Shown: positions 8,364-17,026 of the stretch, one piece after another
Position numbering within the stretch: position 1 is the stretch's first letter
How the letters are laid out: every line of letters begins with the position of its first letter
Assembly: GCF_007096885.1 (NCBI RefSeq)
Contig: NZ_VJNO01000027.1
Location: forward strand, 1-64,000
Origin: Streptomyces sp. 130
GTDB taxonomy: Bacteria; Actinomycetota; Actinomycetes; Streptomycetales; Streptomycetaceae
Length of the DNA stretch: 64,000 bases
Direction: 5' to 3'
The notes under the pieces: generated by a model
Database searches by the model: none
Told to the model about the DNA's origin: nothing
Seen by the model: only the letters and a program-made list of their open reading frames with translations
Translations under genes and position numbers: made by a program

Positions 8364-8849
8364 TCAGCCGCCGGCCGCGCCCGCCCCGGCCGGTGCCACG
8401 CCGAAGATGTCCACCGCGTGGTAGTACGTCCAGGCCGTGGCGTCGCACGAGGTCCGCGTGGCGCCCGAGTAGGCGGCGCACACGCGCTTGAGGTCCGCGT
8501 AGAGGGCGCTGTCGAGCCGGGCCTTGTTGGCGGAGAACGTACCCGCGGCCTTGTAGTTGCGGTACCCGAAGTCGTGGCGGGCGCAGGCCGTCTGGAACGG
8601 GAAGCCGAAGGGGTTGTCGGGCGAGGTGCTGCAGTAGTCCGTCGACCAGTCGAAGCCGTACGCGGACCACGCGCCCTTGTTGTTGCGGGCGGAGTTCCAC
8701 GCGTTGTAGCTGGCGGCGCTCGTCTGCGTCCAGGAGCTGAGGACCTGGGGCTTGTCCGCGGGGGCCGCCGAGGCGGAGGCGGTGGGCAGCAGGGCGAGCG
8801 GGAGTGACATCCCGAGGGCGGCGAGCAGGGTGGCGATGCGTCGGCGCAT
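8364..8849 (-). CDS. Secreted prokaryotic phospholipase A2
   Basis: Secreted enzyme of 161 residues that hydrolyses the sn-2 ester of phospholipids. It has a Sec signal peptide (MRRRIATLLAALGMSLPLALLP...ASA) and a mature part starting APADKPQVLSSWTQTSAAS. The catalytic His-Asp pair lies in TACARHDFGYRNYKAAG. The Asp in FDWSTD and the DNPFGFPF turn fit the calcium-binding region of the Streptomyces violaceoruber enzyme. Four Cys in the mature part fit two disulfides. A short Gly/Ala tail ends the protein. ATG 8849 has GGAGG six bases upstream, so the longer in-frame start at 8921 is rejected. Confidence 0.93.
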   Translation of the reverse strand: MRRRIATLLAALGMSLPLALLPTASASAAPADKPQVLSSWTQTSAASYNAWNSARNNKGAWSAYGFDWSTDYCSTSPDNPFGFPFQTACARHDFGYRNYKAAGTFSANKARLDSALYADLKRVCAAYSGATRTSCDATAWTYYHAVDIFGVAPAGAGAAGG

Positions 8850-8984
8850 GGACAACCTCCGTGGGGCGAGGGGCGGTTGGAGCGGCTCACGGGTGCGCGA
8901 GTCGCTCCAGGATGCCGCCATGCACCTGTCACGCCTAGGGGCGTGCGGTGGCTGTTCGGCGCTGTGCGCCGTGCGGGGTACGCG

Positions 8985-9536
8985 TCAGCGGGCGTGCCGC
9001 CGTCCCAGCAGGCGGGCCTGCTCCCTCTTCAGTTCGGCGAAGCCCTTGCGCGCGTACGCGGCTATCTCCTGACTGGGGAACGGTACGACCGAGAGGTGCT
9101 GTTCATGGCTGCCCCGCGACCACCGGGCGGCCGTGATCTCGTAACCCGAGACATGGGCGCACAGCTGGAGCAGGAAGGGTGGCATCGCCGGCTCGCTCAG
9201 GAGGTCGGCGTGGGCGAGGACCAGATCGCGCATGGCCCGGATGTTCGGGAGGAAGACGGTCGTGACCCACAGCCGCCACTCGGCGAGCTCCTCCTCGGTG
9301 GGCGGTGTCCCGTGGTCGAAGGGGGACCTGCCGCCGGGGCGGGCGTTGCGTTCCAGGAACGCGGCGAAGATGCGGCTGTTGGCCTCGGTGAGGGCGAACA
9401 GAGGGCCGTAGAACTCGCCGAGCTGGCGGTTCACCCGGGCGAGGCGTTCCTGGCGCTGCGCGAGGCGCAGCCCGTTGAGATAGGTGAGGGCGTAGCCGGC
9501 GAACGTGAGCCCGATGGTGACGGCCAGTGTGATCAT
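8985..9536 (-). CDS. Hypothetical membrane-anchored protein
   Basis: Protein of 183 residues that I do not recognise. A single N-terminal transmembrane segment (MITLAVTIGLTFAGYALTYL) is followed by a basic stretch (RLAQRQERLARVNRQLGEFYGPL) and a helical cytosolic body with conserved-looking Trp/His residues. The EFYGPLFALTEANSRIF region resembles a family of actinobacterial membrane-anchored proteins of unknown role. It lies 10 bp after the stop of the upstream DUF3533 gene on the same strand, so the two probably form an operon. Confidence 0.6.
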   Translation of the reverse strand: MITLAVTIGLTFAGYALTYLNGLRLAQRQERLARVNRQLGEFYGPLFALTEANSRIFAAFLERNARPGGRSPFDHGTPPTEEELAEWRLWVTTVFLPNIRAMRDLVLAHADLLSEPAMPPFLLQLCAHVSGYEITAARWSRGSHEQHLSVVPFPSQEIAAYARKGFAELKREQARLLGRRHAR

Positions 9537-9547
9537 GGGGGCCGATG

Positions 9548-10573
9548 TTAACGGGGGGACGCCTCCGTCGCCGCCGGCCGGTCAGGCCTCCGCCGCATCG
9601 CCGTCAGCAGGGTCCCCGCCGTGCCCGCCACCGCCCACGCGGACAGCACCAGCAGGGGTCCGGTCACCGCGTTGCCGCGGAAGTACGCGATCGAGCGGGC
9701 CGTCCAGGTCGAGGCGCCCGGGGGCAGGGCGGGGCCGATCGCGCGCCAGAAGTCCGGGAGCATCGGGAGCGGGAAGGCGCCGCCCGCGCTCGGGTTGCCC
9801 GCGATGACCACGATCAGGACGGCCAGGCCGATGCCGACGATGCCGGTGAGCCCCTCCAGGGCGAGGGTGATCATGCCGACCGCGAAGACGGTCAGCGCGC
9901 CCAGGCCCGACAGCCCCCAGATGCTGCCGGGCAGGGCGCCGAGGACCGGGCCGATGATGAGCGCGCCGCCGATGCCGCCCGCGATCGCGTACAGCGCCAT
10001 GACCCCGGTACGGATCAGCGCGCGCTGCCGGTTGGCGGGGCGGGTGCCCGCGCTGATCGCCAGGATCGAGGCGCACAGATAGCCGCCGACGCACCAGCCC
10101 ACCGCCAGGTAGAACGCGGACAGCCCGTCGAAGTCCTGACGGGAGGCGGGGGCCACGTCGACGGCGCGCACGGTGCGCCGCTGGGCGGCCTCCGCCTCCT
10201 TGACGATCTTCGTCAGCGAGGTGGCCAGGACGGTGCCCCCGCCGGAGGCGACCAGCACGGTGTCCTTCGTGCCCCGGGGGTCCACGATCAGGGCCCCGTC
10301 GATCTCGCGGTCCAGGATCTGCCGGCGGGCGGTGGCCTCGTCGGAGACCGTACGCGGATCGAGCGGGCCGCCCGGGAGGCCGTCCAGCTCGGCGACGAGC
10401 CGGGCGGACGCCTGCTGGGGCGCGACGACGCCGAAGGGGACGTCCGTCGGCTTCGGGTGGTGCAGCGCCCCGATGTAGGACGCGATGAAGAGCAGCTGGA
10501 GCGCCAGCACCCCGATGACGAGCAGAGCGGCCCGGGGAGTGACGGCGTTCCTCACCTCGTCGGCGAAAGTCAT
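9548..10573 (-). CDS. DUF3533 / ABC-2-like membrane protein
   Basis: Integral membrane protein of 341 residues in the DUF3533 / YhgE-Pip / ABC-2-like group. One N-terminal helix (PRAALLVIGVLALQLLFIASYIGAL) is followed by a long extracellular domain (about residues 35-165) and about six C-terminal helices starting near FYLAVGWCVGGYLCAS. This topology is typical of type-2 ABC permeases and related export or phage-infection proteins. No ATPase gene adjoins it, so transport is not demonstrated. ATG 10573 begins MTFADEVRNAV and is preceded by a G-rich stretch. It diverges from dnaE2 across the SOS promoter. Confidence 0.75.
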   Translation of the reverse strand: MTFADEVRNAVTPRAALLVIGVLALQLLFIASYIGALHHPKPTDVPFGVVAPQQASARLVAELDGLPGGPLDPRTVSDEATARRQILDREIDGALIVDPRGTKDTVLVASGGGTVLATSLTKIVKEAEAAQRRTVRAVDVAPASRQDFDGLSAFYLAVGWCVGGYLCASILAISAGTRPANRQRALIRTGVMALYAIAGGIGGALIIGPVLGALPGSIWGLSGLGALTVFAVGMITLALEGLTGIVGIGLAVLIVVIAGNPSAGGAFPLPMLPDFWRAIGPALPPGASTWTARSIAYFRGNAVTGPLLVLSAWAVAGTAGTLLTAMRRRPDRPAATEASPR

Positions 10574-10676
10574 GCCCCCCACGCTCCGGGCTGCTCCCCG
10601 CGCGCGCAGTCGGGACGCGGCCGAACGGCGGAAGGGGAGGGGTGCGTGACCGGGGGAGAGGGGCGGGCGCGGAGTA

Positions 10677-10692
10677 TCGTACGAGTGTTCGA
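10677..10692. promoter_or_regulatory. LexA (SOS) box of dnaE2 cassette
   Basis: TCGTAC-GAGT-GTTCGA matches the Gram-positive/actinobacterial LexA consensus TCGAAC-N4-GTTCGA at 11 of 12 arm positions. It lies 65 bp upstream of the chosen dnaE2 start. In mycobacteria and other actinobacteria dnaE2/imuB are SOS-induced, so position and family agree. Confidence 0.78.
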
Positions 10693-10756
10693 AACTTGGT
10701 TTATGGTGGAGAGCGAGGGGGTGGGCAGCGCGTACGAATCGGTTCAGGAGGTGCAG

Positions 10757-13700
10757 GTGCCAGGGTTCACGCATCTGCGTACCGCCTCCGGGTTCTCCCT
10801 GCGGTACGGGGCCTCGCACCCGGAGCGGCTGGCGGAGCGCGCCGCCGAGCGCGGCCTGGACGCCCTCGCGCTGACCGATCGCGACTCCCTGGCCGGGGCG
10901 GTCCGGTTCGCCCGGGCCTGCGAGCGGGCACGGGTGCGCCCGCTGTTCGGGGCGGACCTCGCGGTGGGACCGGGACCGGGCCGGGCGGACGGGCCCGCCC
11001 GGCGCCCCCGCACCCCCGCCCGGGGAGGTGTCTTCGTCGATGAATCGGCACCCCGGGTCACCTTCCTCGCCCGCGACGGCGCCCTGGGCTGGGCCGAGCT
11101 GTGCCGTCTGGTCACCGCCGCCCACGCCGCCGTCCCCGAGGGCGGCCGGCCCCTGGTCGACCGGTCCGCCCTGCCCGCCGAAGGGCTGACCGTGCTGCTC
11201 GGCCCCGCCTCCGACGTGGGCCGGGCGCTGTCGGCGGGCCGCCCCGACCTGGCCGCCGCCCTCCTCGCCCCCTGGCGTGAGCTGTACGGGGACGGACTGC
11301 GCCTCGAAGCCGTCCACCACGGGCGGACCGGCACCGGGCCCGGTTCGCTGCGGCTCGCCGCCCGTACCGTCGGCCTCGCCGCCGAGCAGGGCGTGCGGGC
11401 CGTGCTGACCAACGCCGTCCGGTACGCCGACCCGGGGCAGGGACCGGTCGCCGACGTGCTCGACGCCGCCCGCCGGCTCGTCCCCGTCGACCCGCGCCGG
11501 GCCCCGCTCGACAGCGGTGAGCGCTGGCTGAAGGACGCCCGCGCGATGGCGGAGACCGCCGAGCGGATCACCGCCGCCGCCGGACTCGGCGCCGGTGCCG
11601 GGGCGCGGCTCCTCGCGGAGACCCGGCACACCGCGGAGGCGTGCGTGGTGGACCCCGGGGGCGACATCGGCATCGGCTCCGTCCGCTTCCCGGAGCCCGG
11701 CCTCGTCGGCGCGCACCGGCGCACCGCCCAGCGGGTGCTGGCCTCCCGCGCCGCCGCCGGCATGGTGCTGCACGGCTACGACCGCAGGCCCGAGTACTGG
11801 GACCGGATGCACCACGAGCTGGACATCATCGCCCACCACAACTTCGCCTCGTACTTCCTGACGGTCGCCCAGGTGGTGGACGACGTACGCGCGATGAAGG
11901 TGCGGGTGGCCGCCCGGGGCTCCGGGGCCGGTTCGCTGGTCAACCACCTGCTGGGCATCGCCCACGCCGACCCGGTCGAGCACGGGCTGCTGATGGAGCG
12001 CTTCCTGTCCAAGCGCCGCTTCGTGCTGCCCGACATCGACATCGACGTCGAGTCGGCCCGCCGCCTCGACGTCTACCGTGCGATCATCGACCGCTTCGGC
12101 GCCGAGCGGGTCGCCACCGTCGCCATGCCCGAGACCTACCGGGTGCGCCACGCCATCCGCGACGTCGGCGCCGCGCTCTCCATGAACCCGGCCGAGACCG
12201 ACCGGCTCGCCAAGGCGTTCCCGCACATCCGGGCCCGCGACGCCCGCGCGGCCATGGAGGAACTGCCCGAACTGCGCGAGGTCGCGAGGACCAAGGAGAC
12301 GTACGGGAGGCTGTGGGAGCTGGTGGAGGCGCTGGACGCGCTGCCGCGCGGCGTCGCCATGCACCCGTGCGGGGTCCTCCTCTCGGACGCCTCGCTGCTG
12401 CGCCGCACCCCCGTCGTGCCCACCAGCGGCGAGGCCTTCCCCATGTCCCAGTTCGACAAGGACGACGTGGAGCACCTGGGGCTGCTCAAGCTGGACGTGC
12501 TGGGCGTACGGATGCAGTCGGCGATGGCGCACGCGGTCGCCGAGGTGAAGCGGGCCTCGGGGCGCGAGGTGGACCTGGACGCCGTGGAGCCGGGCGACCC
12601 GCGTACGTACCAGCTGATCAGGACGGCCGAGACGCTGGGCTGCTTCCAGATCGAGTCACCGGGCCAGCGGGACCTGGTCGGCAGGCTCCAGCCGGAGAAC
12701 TTCCACGATCTGGTGGTCGACATCTCGCTGTTCCGGCCGGGCCCGGTCTCCGCCGACATGGTCCGCCCGTTCATCGAGGCCCGGCACGGCCGGGCGCCGG
12801 TCCGCTATCCGCACCCCGACCTGGAGGGCCCGCTGCGCGAGACGTACGGCGTGGTGGTCTTCCACGAGCAGGTCATCCAGATCGTCGACATCATGACCGG
12901 CTGCGGCCGTGACGAGGCCGACCGGGTCAGGCGCGGGCTCTCCGACCCCGAATCGCAGGCCCGGATCAGGGTCTGGTTCGCCCAGCACGCGGCGGCGCGG
13001 AAGTACGACGCGGAGGTGATCGCCCGCGCCTGGGAGATCGTCGAGGCGTTCGGCAGCTACGGCTTCTGCAAGGCGCACGCGGTGGCCTTCGCCGTGCCCA
13101 CGTACCAGTCGGCCTGGCTGAAGGCGCACCACCCGGCCGCCTTCTACGCCGGGCTGCTCACCCACGACCCCGGGATGTACCCGAAGCGGCTGCTGCTCGC
13201 CGACGCCCGGCGACGCGGGGTGCCCGTGCTGCCGCTGGACGTGAACCGGTCGGCGGCGGCCCATCGAATCGAACTGGTGTCTGATGAGGGGGGTGAGGGG
13301 GAGCGCTGGGGGCTGCGGCTCGCGCTCTCGGACGTGCACGGGATCAGCGAGGCCGAGGTCGCCCGGATCGAGGCCGGCCAGCCCTACGGCTCGCTGCTCG
13401 ACTTCTGGCAGCGGGCCCGCCCGGGAAAGCCGGCCGCCGAACGGCTGGCCCAGGTCGGCGCGCTGGACGCGTTCGGCGCCAACCGCCGCGACCTGCTGCT
13501 CCACCTGTCCGAACTGCACCGGGCCCAGCGCGGCCCGGGCTCCGGCGCGCAGCTCCCGCTCGGCGGCGGGCACCGCACCGCCTCCGTCGGTCTGCCCGAC
13601 CTCAACGAGGCGGAACGGCTCAGCGCCGAACTGGGTGTGCTGAGCATGGACGTCTCGCGCCATCTGATGAGCGATCACCACGCCTTCCTCAAGGAGCTCG

Positions 13701-14224
13701 GCGCGGTCTCGGCCAAGCGGCTGCGGGAGGCGCGGCACGGGGAGACCGTGCTGGTCGCGGGCGCCAAGGCGGCGACCCAGACCCCGCCCGTCCGCTCCGG
13801 GCGCCGGGTCGTCTTCACCACCCTGGACGACGGTACGGGCCTGGTCGACCTGGCCTTCTTCGACGACAGCCACGCCGCCTGCGCGCACACCGTCTTCCAC
13901 TCCTGGCTGCTGCTGGTGCGCGGAGTGGTGCAGCGACGCGGGGCGCGCAGCCTGAGCGTGGTCGGCGCGGCCGCCTGGAACCTGGCGGAGCTGGCCGAGC
14001 TGCGGCGCACCGGCGGACTCGACGCGGTCGCGGAGCGGCTGGCGCGGGTGCCCGAGCCGGAGGGCGGGGCCCCGGAAGGGCCGGAGCCGGCCGGTGAGGG
14101 CGGGCGTCGCATCCGGATGCCCACCGGTTACGAGATGAACCCCTGGGCGGACCTCAAGCCGCCCGGCGAGGGGCTGCCCACCGGAAGGAAGCTGTGGCAC
14201 CAGAGCCCGGGGAGCGCGGGATGA
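10757..14224 (+). CDS. dnaE2: Error-prone DNA polymerase III alpha subunit, DnaE2
   Basis: C-family polymerase of 1155 residues for damage-induced translesion synthesis. The N-terminal PHP domain begins GFTHLRTASGFSLRYGASHPERL. The palm carries the metal-binding LPDIDIDVE (DID) and the later FDKDDVEHLGLLKLDVLG. The helix-hairpin region shows GSYGFCKAHAVAFAVPTYQSAWLKAHHPAAFYAGLL, and an OB domain lies near residue 1010. The C-terminal end RIRMPTGYEMNPWADLK-type tail is characteristic of DnaE2. GTG 10757 has AGGAGG immediately upstream; ATG 10703 would add 18 residues. The stop overlaps the next start (ATGA), indicating translational coupling with the ImuB-like gene. A LexA box upstream implies DNA-damage control. 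Confidence 0.92.
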   Translation: MPGFTHLRTASGFSLRYGASHPERLAERAAERGLDALALTDRDSLAGAVRFARACERARVRPLFGADLAVGPGPGRADGPARRPRTPARGGVFVDESAPRVTFLARDGALGWAELCRLVTAAHAAVPEGGRPLVDRSALPAEGLTVLLGPASDVGRALSAGRPDLAAALLAPWRELYGDGLRLEAVHHGRTGTGPGSLRLAARTVGLAAEQGVRAVLTNAVRYADPGQGPVADVLDAARRLVPVDPRRAPLDSGERWLKDARAMAETAERITAAAGLGAGAGARLLAETRHTAEACVVDPGGDIGIGSVRFPEPGLVGAHRRTAQRVLASRAAAGMVLHGYDRRPEYWDRMHHELDIIAHHNFASYFLTVAQVVDDVRAMKVRVAARGSGAGSLVNHLLGIAHADPVEHGLLMERFLSKRRFVLPDIDIDVESARRLDVYRAIIDRFGAERVATVAMPETYRVRHAIRDVGAALSMNPAETDRLAKAFPHIRARDARAAMEELPELREVARTKETYGRLWELVEALDALPRGVAMHPCGVLLSDASLLRRTPVVPTSGEAFPMSQFDKDDVEHLGLLKLDVLGVRMQSAMAHAVAEVKRASGREVDLDAVEPGDPRTYQLIRTAETLGCFQIESPGQRDLVGRLQPENFHDLVVDISLFRPGPVSADMVRPFIEARHGRAPVRYPHPDLEGPLRETYGVVVFHEQVIQIVDIMTGCGRDEADRVRRGLSDPESQARIRVWFAQHAAARKYDAEVIARAWEIVEAFGSYGFCKAHAVAFAVPTYQSAWLKAHHPAAFYAGLLTHDPGMYPKRLLLADARRRGVPVLPLDVNRSAAAHRIELVSDEGGEGERWGLRLALSDVHGISEAEVARIEAGQPYGSLLDFWQRARPGKPAAERLAQVGALDAFGANRRDLLLHLSELHRAQRGPGSGAQLPLGGGHRTASVGLPDLNEAERLSAELGVLSMDVSRHLMSDHHAFLKELGAVSAKRLREARHGETVLVAGAKAATQTPPVRSGRRVVFTTLDDGTGLVDLAFFDDSHAACAHTVFHSWLLLVRGVVQRRGARSLSVVGAAAWNLAELAELRRTGGLDAVAERLARVPEPEGGAPEGPEPAGEGGRRIRMPTGYEMNPWADLKPPGEGLPTGRKLWHQSPGSAG

Positions 14225-15231
14225 CCGGGGTGCCGGCCGGGCAGCCCGGCGTCCTCTGCCTGCGGTTTCGCCGGGTCGGCGGCGGCCCCCCGGACGCCGC
14301 CGGGTACGCGGGGCTGCTCGCCCTGCTCGATACGTTCACCCCGGTCGTGGAGGCGGCCCCGCCCGACGGGGCGCTCGCCGATGTGCGCGGCGCGCTCCGC
14401 TACTTCGGGCGGGACGTGCGGGGCCTGGCCTCGGTGTTCCGGGTCCGCGCGCTGGCCCTGCACGGGGTGGACTGCGCGATCGGGGCCGCCCCGAATCCGA
14501 TGCTGGCCCGGATGGCGCTGCGGCAGGCCGCGCCCGGGACGACCTTCGTGGTGCCCGCAGACGGGGTGGCCGCCTTCCTCGCGGACCGGCCGGCCGCCGC
14601 GCTGGACGGCGTCGGGGCGGCGACGGCCCGGACGCTGTGCGGGTACGGGCTCGACTCCGTCGGCCGGATCGCGGCGGCCCCGCTCGGCACCCTGCAACGG
14701 ATCACCGGCGCGCGGACCGGGCGCGACCTGTGGGAGCGGGCGCGCGGCATCGACCGCACCGCCGTCCGGCCGAACGCCGCCGCCCGCTCGGTCGCCGCCG
14801 AGCGCACCTTCCCGCGCGACGAGCTGGACCCGGAGCGGCAGCGCCGCGCGCTCATGTCGCTCACCGAGGAGCTGGGGGCGCGGATGCGCGGCGAGGGGCA
14901 GGTGTGCCGCGCGCTCGCGGTCTCCGTGCGCTACGCCGACCGCACCGGTTACTCGACGCTGACCCGGAGCCGTACCCTCCGCGAACCCACCGCGCACTCC
15001 GCGGAGCTCACCGCGCTCGCGTACCGCATCCACGACTCCTTCGGCCTGCAACGGGCCCGGGTCCGGGGGGTCGGGCTGCGCGCGGAGGGGCTGGGCGAGG
15101 CCGGGCGGGCGGCCCGGCAGCTGAGCCTCGACCCGGTGGACGAGCGGGCGCGGCGGATCGAGGCGGTCGCGGACCGGCTGCGGGAGCGGTACGGCCCCCG
15201 CGCCGTGATGCCGGGGCGGCTGGCGGCCTGA
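14221..15231 (+). CDS. Y-family polymerase-like protein, probably inactive (ImuB-like)
   Basis: Protein of 336 residues with the Y-family (DinB/ImuB) layout. Palm/fingers remnants come first, then the helix-hairpin-helix thumb (LDGVGAATARTLCGYGLDSVGRIAA) and a little-finger domain (RSVAAERTFPRDELD onward). The usual catalytic blocks are absent: the N-terminus reads VLCLRFRRVG instead of a DMDAFFA-type motif, and ALADVRG (51-57) replaces the SIDEA carboxylates. It is therefore likely a catalytically dead adaptor like ImuB. QLSLDP (from Gln300) resembles a beta-clamp-binding motif, which would let it bring DnaE2 to the clamp. It overlaps dnaE2 by 4 bp. I do not see an ImuA-like recA-fold gene nearby. 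Confidence 0.78.
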   Translation: MTGVPAGQPGVLCLRFRRVGGGPPDAAGYAGLLALLDTFTPVVEAAPPDGALADVRGALRYFGRDVRGLASVFRVRALALHGVDCAIGAAPNPMLARMALRQAAPGTTFVVPADGVAAFLADRPAAALDGVGAATARTLCGYGLDSVGRIAAAPLGTLQRITGARTGRDLWERARGIDRTAVRPNAAARSVAAERTFPRDELDPERQRRALMSLTEELGARMRGEGQVCRALAVSVRYADRTGYSTLTRSRTLREPTAHSAELTALAYRIHDSFGLQRARVRGVGLRAEGLGEAGRAARQLSLDPVDERARRIEAVADRLRERYGPRAVMPGRLAA

Positions 15232-15272
15232 ACGGCGCGCGGGGCCGCGCGGGCCCGGACGGCTCGGGGGTT

Positions 15273-15486
15273 GCTTGTGTTACCCGGGCGTTCCGGGGGC
15301 TGCTTGCGCGACCTGGGCGGCTTGGGGGCCGCTTGCGTAACCCGGGCGTTCCGGGGGCTGCTTGCGCGACCTGGGTGGCTTGGGGGCCGCTTGCGTAACC
15401 CGGCTGTTCCGGGGGCTGCTTGCGCGACCCGGGCGTCTCGGGGGCCGCTCGCGCGACCCGGGCGTCTCGGGGGCCGCTCGCGCGAG
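15273..15486. repeat. 29-bp minisatellite, about 7.4 tandem copies
   Basis: Seven full 29-bp units (15273-15475) and a partial eighth fill the region between the ImuB-like gene and the methyltransferase fusion. Units start GCTTGCG and end GGGGGCY. Odd and even units differ in a consistent way (GTAACCCGGGCGTTCC versus CGACCTGGGCGGCTTG) in copies 2-5, so there is a 58-bp higher-order period. The last two units are nearly identical to each other. The period is not a multiple of three and no ribosome site drives it, so I read it as non-coding. Confidence 0.9.
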
Positions 15487-15534
15487 GAGAGTCAGGGACG
15501 GGGCGTTGTCAGTGGCGGCTGGCACGATCGGATC

Positions 15535-17013
15535 ATGAAGACGAACGACTGGGACTCCCTCGCCGGCACCTTCGACCAGGAGGCCGACCACGGGCTGCTC
15601 GACCCGGTGGTCCGCGCCGCCTGGGCGCGGCGGCTGGCGAGCTGGCTGCCCGCCGGGCCGTCCGACGTGCTCGACCTCGGCTGCGGTACGGGGAGCCTGT
15701 CCCTGCTCGCGGCCGGCCTGGGCCACCGGCTCACCGGTGTGGACAGTTCGCCGCGCATGGTGGAGCGGGCCCGCGCCAAGCTGGCCGGCACGGGCGCCGA
15801 GGTGTTGGTGGGCGATGCGGCCCGGCCGCCCGTCGGCGACCGGAAGTTCGACGTGGTCCTCGCCCGGCACGTGGTGTGGCTGCTGCCCGACCCGGCGGCC
15901 GTCCTGCGCCACTGGGCCGGGCTCCTGCGCCCCGGCGGCAGGCTGGTCCTGGTGGAGGGCGTGTGGAACGGCACCGGAATCCCCGCCGACCGCCTCACGG
16001 CGCTGCTCGCCCCGCTCACCGAGCGCGTCCACCACGAACGCCTCTCCGGCGACCGCGACCTGTGGGGCAAGGACGTGGACGACGAGCGGTACGCGCTGGT
16101 GGCCCCCGTGCGCGGGACACGCCGTCACACCGAGGTGGTCGACGTGCACCTGATCCTCCGTCGCGGCTCCGAGGTCCTGCTCGCCCGCCGGGCCGGCACG
16201 GGATACGCGGACGGCCTGCTGCACGCCCCGTCCGGCCATGTGGAGGACGGCGAGGACGTGCGCGCCGCGGTGGTCCGGGAGGCGGCCGAGGAGACCGGCC
16301 TCGTCCTGGACCCGGCGGAGCTGCGCGTGGCGCTGGTCATGCAGCACCGCGGCCCGGGCGGCGATCCGCGCACGGGCTGGTTCTTCGAGGCGGCGTACGA
16401 CCCCGCGCGGCCCCCGTACAACCGCGAACCCGACAAGTGCTCCGAGCTCGCCTGGCATCCGCTGGACGCCCTCCCCGACGACATGGTCGCGTACTGCCGC
16501 GCGGCCCTCGACGGCTACCGGGCCGGGGAGCGCTTCCTGGTCCACTGGCACGAGGACGGCGACCCGATCGCGTACGAACCGGGCGGCGAGCGGCGGGCGG
16601 TGGCGCTGCCGGTGAGCGGCGCCCGCACCGGGCGGGTCCACCACATCGAGCTGTGGGTGCCCGACCTGGCGGCGGCCACACCGGGCTGGGGCTGGCTCCT
16701 CGGCGAGCTGGGCCACGTCCCGTACCAGGAGTGGGAGCACGGGCGCAGCTGGCGGCGCGGGGACGGCTATGTGGTGATCGAGCAGTCGCCCGACCTGGCC
16801 CCCGGGGCGCACGAACGGCGGCGCCCCGGTCTCAACCACCTGGCGTTCCACGTCGAGGACCGGGCCGCCCTGGACGCGCTGGTGGCCCGGGCCCCGGACC
16901 ACGGCTGGCGGCTGCTCTTCCCGGACCGCCATCCGCACGCGGGCGGCGAGGACCGCGTGGCCGCCTACCTGGAGGACGCGGCGGGGTACGAGGTGGAGCT
17001 GGTGGTGCGCTGA
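15535..17013 (+). CDS. Three-domain fusion: SAM methyltransferase - Nudix hydrolase - VOC (glyoxalase-like)
   Basis: Cytosolic protein of 492 residues. Residues 1-200 are a class I methyltransferase with motif I VLDLGCGTG (45-53), GVDSSPRMVERAR and ARHVVWLLPDP. Residues about 205-345 are a Nudix domain whose box GHVEDGEDVRAAVVREAAEETGL is complete (Gly234, REAAEE core), so pyrophosphohydrolase activity is plausible. Residues about 368-490 form a VOC fold starting HHIELWVPDL, with HLAFHVEDR and a late Glu (VELVVR). Each domain is known separately; the combination suggests one pathway for a modified or damaged metabolite, but no substrate can be named. ATG 15535 follows the minisatellite; the RBS is weak. 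The reading frame is continuous across all three domains. Confidence 0.82.
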   Translation: MKTNDWDSLAGTFDQEADHGLLDPVVRAAWARRLASWLPAGPSDVLDLGCGTGSLSLLAAGLGHRLTGVDSSPRMVERARAKLAGTGAEVLVGDAARPPVGDRKFDVVLARHVVWLLPDPAAVLRHWAGLLRPGGRLVLVEGVWNGTGIPADRLTALLAPLTERVHHERLSGDRDLWGKDVDDERYALVAPVRGTRRHTEVVDVHLILRRGSEVLLARRAGTGYADGLLHAPSGHVEDGEDVRAAVVREAAEETGLVLDPAELRVALVMQHRGPGGDPRTGWFFEAAYDPARPPYNREPDKCSELAWHPLDALPDDMVAYCRAALDGYRAGERFLVHWHEDGDPIAYEPGGERRAVALPVSGARTGRVHHIELWVPDLAAATPGWGWLLGELGHVPYQEWEHGRSWRRGDGYVVIEQSPDLAPGAHERRRPGLNHLAFHVEDRAALDALVARAPDHGWRLLFPDRHPHAGGEDRVAAYLEDAAGYEVELVVR

Positions 17014-17026
17014 GGGGCCCGGGCGG

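Noticed and set aside
15273..15486. Regular 29-bp repeats resembling a CRISPR array
   Set aside because: The units are directly adjacent, with no unique spacers and no cas genes. It is a tandem minisatellite.
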